Notes: generated by a model from the sequence alone, not told the origin. Shown: positions 1 to 5,585, counted from the stretch's first letter. The stretch: 5,585 nucleotides of DNA from JBGOUJ01 sp041477005 (GCA_041477005.1 JBGOUJ010000526.1:1-5585), one strand, 5' to 3'. Numbers and translations: made by a program.

Positions 1-57
1 AGCAGAAACCGATCGCCCTCGCCGCGGCTGACCCAGACCCGTGATTCAACCGATATA

Positions 58-111
58 GAGGAGTTTTGAGGAAGATGTTTTGAGGAAGATATGGAGGAGT
101 TTTGAGGAAGA
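58..111 (+). repeat. Triplicated AG-rich leader repeat upstream of rpoZ
   Basis: The 12-base unit TTTTGAGGAAGA occurs exactly three times, at 64-75, 78-89 and 100-111. A longer 18-base unit, GAGGAGTTTTGAGGAAGA, occurs twice (58-75 and 94-111), exactly 36 bases apart. Each copy contains a purine-rich GAGGA element resembling a ribosome binding site, and only the last is correctly spaced from the rpoZ ATG at 120. The repetition is directly visible. Whether it arose by local duplication or works in translation control (standby ribosome sites, competing sites) is inference. Confidence 0.85.
104..110 (+). promoter_or_regulatory. Ribosome binding site deciding the rpoZ start
   Basis: GAGGAAG lies 9 bases upstream of the ATG at 120. 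This supports ATG 120 over the in-frame TTG at 102, which overlaps the third leader repeat and would place this purine run inside the coding region. Confidence 0.6.
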
Positions 112-119
112 GCCCAACG

Positions 120-386
120 ATGACCGAGCAGAAGCAGGCAACAGCGGAAACCGGCCCAGAGGGATCGGCGCACACCATTCCGGGAGACCCGGAGCAGAGC
201 GTGTACCGCTTTATCACTGTGGCGGCGAAGCGGGCGCGGCAACTGCAAGCGGGCGCCCGGCCGAAGGTGCCGGTGCTGTCCCGGAAAATGACCCTGGTGG
301 CGGTGGAGGAGACGCAGCGGGGGCTGATCCGGTTTGTGGATCCGGAGACGGCGCCGCCGGCAGACGAGGAAGTCACCGATCAGTGA
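120..386 (+). CDS. rpoZ: DNA-directed RNA polymerase subunit omega
   Basis: This encodes an 88-residue protein recognised as the omega subunit of RNA polymerase, which binds the beta-prime subunit and helps core assembly and stability. The signature is at residues 29-43: YRFITVAAKRARQLQ matches the omega pattern of 'RF-x-LV-x-AA-(K/R)-RARQLQ'. A second match, at residues 58-70 (TLVAVEETQRGLI), corresponds to the 'T-x-(I/V)-A-x-x-E-x-x-x-GLI' helix. The length is normal for omega. Residues 1-27 and the acidic tail from 74 are the usual variable ends. The start at ATG 120 is chosen for its GAGGAAG site. In many relatives rpoZ sits between gmk and coaBC; the upstream gene is cut off here and coaBC does not follow within the next 700 bases. 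The family call rests on motif memory, not on an alignment. Confidence 0.88.
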   Translation: MTEQKQATAETGPEGSAHTIPGDPEQSVYRFITVAAKRARQLQAGARPKVPVLSRKMTLVAVEETQRGLIRFVDPETAPPADEEVTDQ

Positions 387-396
387 GAGAGGGGCC

Positions 397-444
397 ATGA
401 GTATCGTAGTCGGCGCACTGAAACTGCGCGAGGCCCGCCAATGA
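397..444 (+). CDS. 15-residue ORF, possible leader peptide coupled to the next gene
   Basis: A very short frame starts at ATG 397, 10 bases after the rpoZ stop, and encodes MSIVVGALKLREARQ. A purine run GAGAGGGG (387-394) precedes it, though close to the start. Its TGA overlaps the ATG of the membrane miniprotein as ATGA (441-444), an arrangement typical of translational coupling. I recognise no family. It could be a leader peptide that opens the downstream start, a remnant of a larger gene that once followed rpoZ, or chance. The evidence for translation is only the purine run and the overlap. Confidence 0.3.
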   Translation: MSIVVGALKLREARQ

Positions 445-542
445 ATTTCAGGAAAACTCTTCTTATCTGGCTCGGAATCATCGTGGCCCTGCTGGTGGCA
501 CTCCTCTTTCTGATCCAGTCGAGACGTAGCGGCGTTCCGTAG
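441..542 (+). CDS. 33-residue single-span membrane miniprotein, unknown function
   Basis: The frame encodes a short basic N-terminus (R4, K5), an uninterrupted hydrophobic stretch of about 19 residues (7-25, rich in Leu, Ile, Val and Ala, with W10 near its start), then a polar basic tail (Q26, S27, R28, R29, SGVP). This is the layout of a one-pass inner-membrane peptide. GAGG at 430-433 sits 7 bases before the ATG, and the start overlaps the stop of the 15-codon ORF as ATGA, so it may be translated as part of the rpoZ transcript. Small hydrophobic peptides of this size include type I toxin peptides and small subunits of membrane complexes. Nothing in the sequence chooses between these, and no family is recognised. 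A chance hydrophobic frame remains possible. Confidence 0.45.
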   Translation: MNFRKTLLIWLGIIVALLVALLFLIQSRRSGVP

Positions 543-569
543 CTTGCGAGAATGGGCATTACCATAGGC

Positions 570-575
570 TAAAAT
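570..575 (+). promoter_or_regulatory. Putative -10 box for the AT-hook miniprotein gene, possibly leaderless
   Basis: TAAAAT lies 7 bases before the ATG at 583 in an otherwise GC-rich stretch. Transcription starting the usual distance downstream would begin at or next to the ATG, giving a leaderless mRNA. This fits the absence of a well-spaced ribosome site: the GGGG at 577-580 is only 2 bases from the start. The best upstream match, TTGCGA at 544-549, gives a 20-base spacer, longer than ideal, so the -35 element is unconvincing. Confidence 0.35.
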
Positions 576-582
576 CGGGGTC

Positions 583-765
583 ATGACCGACAACCGGCTG
601 CGCGAAATCATCCATGAGCTGCTGTGGGAACTGGAGACCGTTGAACAGAACATCGCGGTGATTGAGCGGCTCCCGGGTCTGCGCCGAGGGCGCGGCCGAC
701 CACCTCGCAAGCGCGCCCTTACGGCGCCGAGCCCGCGCCCACGTGGGGCCGCGAGGAAAGCCTGA
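583..765 (+). CDS. 60-residue coiled-coil protein with AT-hook-like basic tail
   Basis: The N-terminal half (residues 5-30) is a charged amphipathic helix. Hydrophobic residues L6, I10, L13, L17, V20, I24 and I27 are spaced 4-3-4-3-4-3, a clean heptad pattern predicting a short coiled coil. The tail is strongly basic and contains RGRGRPPRKR at residues 35-44, which carries the GRP core flanked by Arg/Lys of an AT-hook that binds the minor groove of AT-rich DNA. The rest (45-60) is Pro/Arg/Ala-rich and probably disordered. This suggests a small dimeric nucleoid- or DNA-associated protein; that role is inferred, since no named family is recognised. A TAAAAT box close to the ATG and the coherent domain layout favour a real gene. 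The high Arg/Pro content could partly reflect GC-rich DNA, which lowers certainty. Confidence 0.55.
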   Translation: MTDNRLREIIHELLWELETVEQNIAVIERLPGLRRGRGRPPRKRALTAPSPRPRGAARKA

Positions 766-1080
766 GGCAGCGCGGCCGGGCCTCTGTTTAGCCGCCCTAC
801 GCGTCGCGGTGTAGTCCTTTGCCAAACCTGGGGAGTCGAGCGCTCTTTCTGACCGACTGGCGAGAGGTACAAATCACCCGTACAGCCTGTTCCAAAGTGG
901 CCCACTCTGTCGAGGCCTCTGCGGAGGGTGCTGGAGGAAGCGGTGCTGTTTTCGGTGGTGGATAGCCGCTATACGGCCGGTGTGGCCAACCTGCGAGCGC
1001 GGCTGCGGGTATACTGAAACCGCTCGCAAGGTCAAAGAACTGATCTCGCGCAAAGACGCCAAGTACGAGATCTTCCAGAG
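766..1080. other. 315-base interval with no confident gene
   Basis: No intact start-to-stop gene with a ribosome site is visible on either strand. On the plus strand, 853-1017 is open (54 codons) but lacks an ATG. From the GTG at 928 it reads VLEEAVLFSVVDSRYTAG then VANLRARLRVY and stops. One base over, the frame from 1013 reads TETARKVKELISRKDAK then YEIFQSYF and runs into the convergent gene. Together these look like a protein end broken by one frameshift, but I do not recognise the family. On the minus strand, 874-1062 is open from a TTG only, with a composition typical of a shadow frame. I see no tRNA or rRNA. A 7-bp inverted repeat at 1042-1072 is listed separately. Confidence 0.5.
1042..1072 (-). 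terminator. Inverted repeat, weak candidate terminator after the DUF4175 gene
   Basis: GATCTCG (1042-1048) and CGAGATC (1066-1072) form a perfect 7-bp inverted repeat with a 17-base loop, starting 8 bases beyond the stop codon of the minus-strand gene. Read on the minus strand, the stem is followed by AGTTCTTTGACC, a poor T run. The loop is large for an intrinsic terminator, and the position between converging genes is the main argument for one. Confidence 0.25.
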
Positions 1081-4000
1081 CTACTTCTCTTTACTCAGGC
1101 GGCGGAAGTATTCGGCGACGGCCTTGCGGTACTCATCCGGCACCGGCTGAGTGGCCGTGGCGCGGACCTGCGCCCCCTGCTTTTCATCCAGCTTGCGCCG
1201 CAACAGAAGCTCCAATTGCTCCGCCTCGAGCAACAGCTTCTGCTGCTCGCTGTTAATCACCGCCAGGTTGCCGGAGAAACGAGAGGCGGGGAGCGCGCGC
1301 ATTTCACGGCGCAGATCTTCCACGTCGCGGGCGAAATCCGGATCGTTGCGGAGGGCTTTCTCAATATCGGACAGCTCGCCGTAGCCGTCGCGGAAAGCGC
1401 GGGCCGGATCGACCGGGTTGGGAATTTGGTTGGGGAGAACGGGCTGCCAATCGCCGCGATTGGAGGCGTCGCCCCAGCCACGGTTGTAACTGCCGGCGCC
1501 GCCATGCACCCCTCCGGCCCAGGTCCCGGATTGGTTGCCACCCTGCTGCCCCTGCCCCGCTTGACCTTGTTGGCCCTGCTGTCCTTGCTGGCCGCCTTGG
1601 CCCTGCTGGCCCGACTGTCCTTGCTGGCCGGACTGACCCTGCCCTTGCTGCTGGCCCTGCTGCCCGGACTGCCCCTGCTGCCCTTGGCCCGGCTGCTGGC
1701 CTTGCTGGCCGGGTTGTCCCTGCTGCCCTTGCTGCTGGCCGCGTCGCGCGGCCATCGCCTGCTCGAGCCGCTGGCGGAGCTGCTCCACGCGATTCAGGGT
1801 GTTTTCCACGCCCTGGGTTCCGTTCTTCTGTCCGTTCTGGGCCAAGCGCTGGGTCTCACGCAGTCCGTCGCGGACCTGTTCCAGGGCGTGGGTCACTGAG
1901 TCCTCGCGCTGGGCGGCGTAAAGGCCCATGCCGCGCTTCAGCCAATCCGCAGACACCCGCATTCGGGTTGGAAGCTCGGACTGCTGCATGTTGCCCAGGG
2001 TCTCACGGAGCTTCCGGGCGGCCTCCGGCTGGGTGCCGGTAAGACGTCGCGCGGCGTCTTGCATCCGCTTTTCCAGGCTCTCGAGATCAGAGAGCATCTG
2101 CTCCTTGTCGCGGGCCATCGCTTGCGACTGCTCGCGAGACGGGCCCTGCGTAGAAGGCCGGCCGGTGGCGGGATCGCGTCCGCTCTGGCCTTCGAGCGCC
2201 TGGCGCAACTGCTCGTTGAGTTTGCCGGCCATCGCTTGCTGGCGGGCGACGAGGTCTTCGGCGCGGTGCTCCAGGTCGTCCAGATCCTGGCCGGTGTGGC
2301 GGCTGCGCTCGTCGTTCAGAAGCTGCTCGGCTTCCTTCAGCCTCTGCAAGGCGCGCTCGGCGGCGGCGCGCTGCTCGGCTTCCGTGCCCGGCCGCTGCGG
2401 CAGAGAACTCGAAGCTTGCATGTCGCGCGCGGCCTGTTGCAGGTCATTCAGAGTGCGCTCCAGGGTGCTGCGCTGGATCGAGCCGCTGCTGCCCTGCGAT
2501 CCCTGCTGTTGGCGGTTGCGAGCGCTTTGGCTCTGCCCGCTCTGCCCTTGGCTGCTCTGGCCCTGGCTGCTTTGGCCTTGACTCCCGCTCTGGCTTTGAC
2601 TGGCGCTCTGGCTGCCCTGCTGCTGCTGTTGCTGCTGCATTTGCTGGAGCTGGCGGGCCAGCTCTTCGGCTTCGCGCCGCAGCATCTCCTGCTGCCAGCG
2701 CTGATCGAAGCTGGGCGTTTGCTGGCGGCGTTGCTGCTCGGCCAACTGCTCCTGGCGCCGAGCCAGCTCGCGCAGCTTTTCGAGAGCCTGGTCGAGCTCG
2801 CGATTGTGTTCCTGGGCCGAGGCTTGCTGGCCGGTCTCGTACTGGTTTTTCGAGGTGTCGAGCTCCAGGTCGAACATTTCGGCCAGGTCACGGCCCAGGC
2901 CGCCACCCCCGCCGCCCCCGCCGCCGAACGCTACCTGGATCTGGCGGAACAGCGCCTCGGCGCGCAGCAGCCCTTGCAGGCTCTTCTGCGCCGGCGGCAG
3001 AGCCTCTTCCCACTTCTGCTCTTTCAGCTTGTCGGCGGCCGGGCCCATGCTGGCCGCCGCCTTCTCCATGTTCTCTACGAAAGCCTTGAACTCGGGCGCG
3101 GCGCCGGCCAGCTCGCGGCGTTTCATGCGATCGGCGAGGGTCTGGGCCTGGTCCCGCAGCTTCGATTGCAGGCCGGAGAGCAGCTTGGCGTCATCGGCGG
3201 CCTTTTGCTTGTCGAGCTTCCGCTGGCGGGCCAGGTTCCAGGCTGCCTCGATGATTTCCTTCTGGCGGCGCGAGATCTGGGAAGCCTCGTCATCCTGCTG
3301 GCCGCCTCCACCGCCTCCCATGGATTGCGATTGAAAGAACTCCCGCTCGAAGGGCTGGACTTCGATGAAGAACATGTCGGTCTTGGTTTCGACCTTCGCG
3401 TCGCGAGCGACGGCGTAGTAGCTGACCACGTCGCCGGGAGTGAGGCCGAAGTTCTCGAGCGGGAACGTGTGGCTGCCCGACGCTTGCTTGCCGCCGCCGG
3501 CGAGCTTGACCGTCTTTTCCGGCGCGCCGTTGACCGAGTAACGCAGCTCGAGATCCTTGACGCCAAAATCGTCAGCGGCTTCGAACTGGGCGGTCACTTC
3601 TTCGATGGGCGTGGCGCGATAGTCGTGGCCGGGCCGCTGGATCTTGATAGTGGGCGGCTGGTCGGGCACGGCCTCGATGAAGAAATCGTCGCTGAGGCGG
3701 ACGACTTCGCCGTTGTAGAGCGCGGCGACAAAATAGCGGCCGTCTTTCTCCACGGTAAGCCGGCCGCGGTTCCAGTTGCCGCCGGCGCGCAAGGCAAGGT
3801 TGGAAGCGCCGTCGAGGCGCAAGACGCCTTCCGAAAGCGGCCGGTCGGTCTCCACTTCGACCTCGACCTCGGTTCCGGCGACGGCGCGAATATCGCCGCC
3901 CGGCTCCTCGGTGTTGACCGCCAGGCCGGTCCATGAGGGGTAGTGGTAGGTGAGCCGGAGCTTCTTCAAGTTCGGCATCTCGACCACGCGGACGTCATAC

Positions 4001-4815
4001 TCGGGGCTCTTCACGCCGCCGGCGGCGACGTAGTAGCGGAGCGGCTCCTGGACGGCGGCGAAGAGAAACTCGAAACCCGTGTCATCGAGCCGGCACTGCA
4101 TCGGCGCCTGCTCCCACTTGACGCTCGACGCGTACTTGACGAAGAGCTGCGCGGAGGGGGAATAGAAGCCGATGGTGCGGGCGGTGATGGGCAACTCGGC
4201 CTTGTGCCGGAGAGTGGCCGAGCCGGGCTGCACCACGATCTGATAGAGGTCGGACACATGCGGCCGGAGCCAGCCGGCCCACAGCCGCGCCGTCCCATAG
4301 CCGAGCCAGCTTGGACCAGCGACGCCGAGCCAGATCAGGATGGCGACGGCAGCCACCGCGATGCCCCCGAACGTCCACATGGGACCCGAGGAGGCGACTT
4401 GGGATGGCGGCGCCTCAGCGGCCAGGCGCAGGGTGTCTTCCGCGAGCAGGTTGACGATGGGGTTCGAGCGATCCGGGTCTTTTTGATCGACGAAGGTTTC
4501 AATCCGCTCCTCGAAGGCCGGGAAGCGCTGCTTCAGGTTTCGCACCCAGGCGGTGTTGCCGCCTCGCCGGCGCAGGTCGCGCAACGGCCGGACCAGCACC
4601 GCCACCACGATCGCGGCAATGGCTCCGAACAGCAGCAGCCGGCCGCTGATCACGCTCCAAGGGACGAACGCGAAACGATTGGCGAAGCTCACGCACAGGA
4701 GCGTCAGGGCCAGGGCCGCGGCGGCCGCTATGCCCAGACCGCGGGCCGTTACGGTGACCTTCCACCGGCTTTTTACCTCTTGCAGATAGGTTTCGAGAGC
4801 GACAAAGGCGTTCAT
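1081..4815 (-). CDS. DUF4175-type membrane-anchored, Gln-rich coiled-coil protein
   Basis: This 1244-residue protein has three predicted membrane spans: about 26-45, 59-75 and 148-167. The Arg-rich loop after span 2 (RPLRDLRRRGG) should be cytoplasmic, placing residues after 167 in the periplasm. Residues about 385-486 form an Ig-like beta segment (PDQPPTIKIQRP … ADDFGVKDLELRYSVNG … GDVVSYYAVARD). Long charged helices follow from about 512 to 1020, broken by poly-Gly runs (500-505, 631-639), a conserved-looking LAEMFDLELDTSKNQYE segment (about 644-660) and Gln/Ser and Gln/Gly tracts. A globular C-terminus (about 1127-1244) ends in PVPDEYRKAVAEYFRRLSK. This order fits the DUF4175 group, which I recall from Acidobacteria in MoxR/BatA-like clusters; its biochemical function is unknown. 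The start is fixed by GAGGTGGG and by the ATGA overlap with the upstream gene. The family call is from memory of architecture and motifs. Confidence 0.85.
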   Translation of the reverse strand: MNAFVALETYLQEVKSRWKVTVTARGLGIAAAAALALTLLCVSFANRFAFVPWSVISGRLLLFGAIAAIVVAVLVRPLRDLRRRGGNTAWVRNLKQRFPAFEERIETFVDQKDPDRSNPIVNLLAEDTLRLAAEAPPSQVASSGPMWTFGGIAVAAVAILIWLGVAGPSWLGYGTARLWAGWLRPHVSDLYQIVVQPGSATLRHKAELPITARTIGFYSPSAQLFVKYASSVKWEQAPMQCRLDDTGFEFLFAAVQEPLRYYVAAGGVKSPEYDVRVVEMPNLKKLRLTYHYPSWTGLAVNTEEPGGDIRAVAGTEVEVEVETDRPLSEGVLRLDGASNLALRAGGNWNRGRLTVEKDGRYFVAALYNGEVVRLSDDFFIEAVPDQPPTIKIQRPGHDYRATPIEEVTAQFEAADDFGVKDLELRYSVNGAPEKTVKLAGGGKQASGSHTFPLENFGLTPGDVVSYYAVARDAKVETKTDMFFIEVQPFEREFFQSQSMGGGGGGQQDDEASQISRRQKEIIEAAWNLARQRKLDKQKAADDAKLLSGLQSKLRDQAQTLADRMKRRELAGAAPEFKAFVENMEKAAASMGPAADKLKEQKWEEALPPAQKSLQGLLRAEALFRQIQVAFGGGGGGGGGLGRDLAEMFDLELDTSKNQYETGQQASAQEHNRELDQALEKLRELARRQEQLAEQQRRQQTPSFDQRWQQEMLRREAEELARQLQQMQQQQQQQGSQSASQSQSGSQGQSSQGQSSQGQSGQSQSARNRQQQGSQGSSGSIQRSTLERTLNDLQQAARDMQASSSLPQRPGTEAEQRAAAERALQRLKEAEQLLNDERSRHTGQDLDDLEHRAEDLVARQQAMAGKLNEQLRQALEGQSGRDPATGRPSTQGPSREQSQAMARDKEQMLSDLESLEKRMQDAARRLTGTQPEAARKLRETLGNMQQSELPTRMRVSADWLKRGMGLYAAQREDSVTHALEQVRDGLRETQRLAQNGQKNGTQGVENTLNRVEQLRQRLEQAMAARRGQQQGQQGQPGQQGQQPGQGQQGQSGQQGQQQGQGQSGQQGQSGQQGQGGQQGQQGQQGQAGQGQQGGNQSGTWAGGVHGGAGSYNRGWGDASNRGDWQPVLPNQIPNPVDPARAFRDGYGELSDIEKALRNDPDFARDVEDLRREMRALPASRFSGNLAVINSEQQKLLLEAEQLELLLRRKLDEKQGAQVRATATQPVPDEYRKAVAEYFRRLSKEK
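1537..1740 (-). repeat. Gln/Gly-rich tract inside the DUF4175-type protein
   Basis: Residues 1026-1093 consist almost only of Gln and Gly with a few Ser, Pro and Ala, in imperfect units such as GQQGQ and GQSGQQ. The Gln codons mix CAG and CAA, and the Gly codons mix GGC, GGG, GGA and GGT, so the DNA is not a clean tandem repeat. The tract separates the coiled-coil region from the C-terminal domain and is probably a disordered linker. Confidence 0.9.
2479..2637 (-). repeat. Gln/Ser-rich tract inside the DUF4175-type protein
   Basis: Residues 727-779 begin with seven consecutive Gln (six CAG and one CAA) directly after a Met, then continue as Gln/Ser/Gly units such as GQSSQGQSSQGQSGQSQS. The tract lies between two helical, charge-rich segments and is predicted to be disordered. 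Confidence 0.9.
2899..2925 (-). repeat. Nine-glycine run inside the DUF4175-type protein
   Basis: Residues 631-639 are nine glycines, coded by GGC and GGG codons, between the helical segment ending QVAF and the segment starting LGRDLAEMFDLELD. A shorter run of six glycines occurs at residues 500-505, just after the Ig-like domain. Both look like flexible hinges between folded parts. Confidence 0.9.
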
Positions 4816-5585
4816 TCGGATCCCACCTCAGGACGCAGACCCAGGTGCCAGTTACCCAATAGCGATTCTACCACCGCGGCCACCAGAACCAGCAATAGTA
4901 CGGTGCGCCAAATGTCCAGGGGAGTACTCTGGATGGGGGCCGCGGCGGCCGTGGCGGCGGCCTCGTTCCGGCCGGTGGACTTCCATAGGGCCAGCACGTC
5001 GTCGGGGATGGGCCGCAAGTCGCTCTCGCGGGCATCCGGGTTGACTGCTACCAGCTCGACCTTGCCGGGGCGGTGGACCTCGTAGAAACCGGTGCTGGTG
5101 AGGGCCAGCTCGCGGGTGGAGACGGCGGCGGCGAGGCTGAGGGCGCGGCGGCCGGCGGGGTCGAGCACCTCGACGGTGGAGCGCGGGTCGCGGCGCTTGC
5201 CGAGCTCCAGGATCGAATCGACCGTCGCCTGGGTGGTTACCTCCTCCAGGCCCGAGAGGTAGTGGGCCGACTCGGCGACGAAGGGCACAAAGAGCGGGTC
5301 GACCGGCAGGTCATTCCAGAGATTGTCGATGGCCGAGGAAAAGACCAGCAGGCGTCCGGCGCCGAGCGTTTGCTCGACGAGCAGCGGCGAGCCGTCGGAG
5401 AGCTTGGCCAGAACCGCAGCTCCGGGCGCTTCCCAGCGCACGTAGCGGAAGAACTTTACGCCTGAGAAGCGCTTGCTGCTGCGCAGGGCCGAGTGCGATG
5501 CATCCACCTCGCTGACCTGCTGGAAACGCTCCCGCTCGCGCGGCGTGTAGCGGGCCTCGACCACCCGGCCCGAAACCAGCGGCGC
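4812..5585 (-). CDS. BatA-like membrane protein, C-terminal part (5' end outside window)
   Basis: The frame is open to the window edge, leaving 257 visible residues; the true start lies outside. Residues about 65-112 contain GSPLLVEQTLGAGRLLVFSS, then an AIDNLWNDLPVDPLFVPF stretch. I associate this with the glutamine-amidotransferase-like part of large BatA/VWA-type membrane proteins, with no evidence here of enzyme activity. Residues about 136-180 are beta-rich (VEVLDPAGRR … STGFYEVHRPGKVELVAVNPD). An Ala-rich linker leads to one C-terminal membrane span at about 226-243 (IWRTVLLLVLVAAVVESLL) and a short tail. The usual N-terminal BatA region with two membrane spans and a possible VWA domain would be upstream and cannot be seen. 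The stop overlaps the start of the DUF4175-type gene as ATGA, so the two form one operon and probably one envelope complex or pathway. Confidence 0.75.
   Translation of the reverse strand, partial: APLVSGRVVEARYTPRERERFQQVSEVDASHSALRSSKRFSGVKFFRYVRWEAPGAAVLAKLSDGSPLLVEQTLGAGRLLVFSSAIDNLWNDLPVDPLFVPFVAESAHYLSGLEEVTTQATVDSILELGKRRDPRSTVEVLDPAGRRALSLAAAVSTRELALTSTGFYEVHRPGKVELVAVNPDARESDLRPIPDDVLALWKSTGRNEAAATAAAAPIQSTPLDIWRTVLLLVLVAAVVESLLGNWHLGLRPEVGSE
4822..4829 (-). promoter_or_regulatory. Ribosome binding site of the DUF4175-type gene
   Basis: Read on the minus strand, GAGGTGGG lies 6 bases before the ATG (8 bases counted from the GAGGTG core). It sits inside the last codons of the upstream gene, so translation of the two genes is probably coupled. 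Confidence 0.65.

Noticed and set aside
1..69. Possible 3' end of an upstream gene such as gmk
   Set aside because: Three plus-strand frames end here (stops at 29-31, 42-44 and 67-69), and none shows enough residues or a recognisable motif to choose between them.
738..747. Perfect 10-base palindrome CCCACGTGGG
   Set aside because: It lies inside the 60-residue coding frame, has no second copy, and is short enough to be chance at this base composition.
764..784. GAGGC…GCCTC hairpin followed by TGTTTAG as a terminator of the AT-hook gene
   Set aside because: The stem is only 5 bp with an 11-base loop and no real T run; such matches are expected by chance in GC-rich DNA.
1010..1015. TATACT as a -10 promoter box on the plus strand
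   Set aside because: No acceptable -35 element lies at the right distance, and no plus-strand gene follows it, only the converging minus-strand gene.
1216..1899. Plus-strand open frame with a very Leu-rich product that could be mistaken for a membrane protein
   Set aside because: The Leu runs are the antisense of CAG/CAA glutamine codons in the Gln/Gly tract; the start and end lack support.
2059..3936. 625-codon open frame on the plus strand opposite the DUF4175-type gene
   Set aside because: It is antisense to a gene with clear domain structure. Its Leu/Ala-rich product results from reading GC-rich Gln, Glu and Arg codons backwards, and it has no domain of its own.
3943..5085. 380-codon plus-strand frame across the two minus-strand genes
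   Set aside because: It spans the junction of two well-supported genes on the other strand and has a charged, domain-free product typical of a GC-rich shadow frame.
1..5585. CRISPR array, tRNA or rRNA gene, insertion sequence, phage attachment site
   Set aside because: No regularly spaced direct repeats, cloverleaf-like sequence, transposase motif or terminal inverted repeats were seen. The only repeats are the rpoZ leader copies and the amino acid tracts.

Overview
The window is GC-rich and compact, and looks like a chromosomal piece of an Acidobacteriota-type bacterium. This placement is inferred from protein character, not from a search. It rests on an RpoZ-like omega subunit written VAAKRARQLQ…ARPK and on a 1244-residue DUF4175-type membrane protein translationally coupled to a BatA-like gene, an arrangement I associate with MoxR/BatA-type clusters in that phylum.

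Left part (1-765, plus strand). An AG-rich leader with three copies of TTTTGAGGAAGA (64-111) leads into rpoZ (120-386). After it come a 15-codon ORF (397-444) and a 33-residue single-span membrane miniprotein (441-542), which overlap by ATGA. A separate 60-residue protein (583-765) joins a perfect-heptad coiled coil to an AT-hook-like basic tail. A TAAAAT box ends 7 bases before its ATG, so it may be transcribed leaderless.

Middle (766-1080). No confident gene. It holds coding-like but broken plus-strand frames (853-1017 and 1013 onward) and a 7-bp inverted repeat (1042-1072) that may help end the convergent transcripts.

Right part (1081-5585, minus strand). A BatA-like gene (5' end outside the window) reads into the DUF4175-type gene with an ATGA overlap. 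The upstream product shows a glutamine-amidotransferase-like segment, a beta-rich segment and a C-terminal membrane anchor. The downstream product has three N-terminal membrane spans, an Ig-like periplasmic segment, long coiled coils interrupted by poly-Gly, Gln/Ser and Gln/Gly tracts, and a conserved-looking C-terminal domain. The two proteins probably act together at the inner membrane/periplasm, in a role that is not established. These minus-strand genes converge on the rpoZ-side genes at about position 1080.

The least explained parts are the cluster of very small genes after rpoZ, the triplicated leader repeat, and the low-complexity architecture of the DUF4175-type protein.
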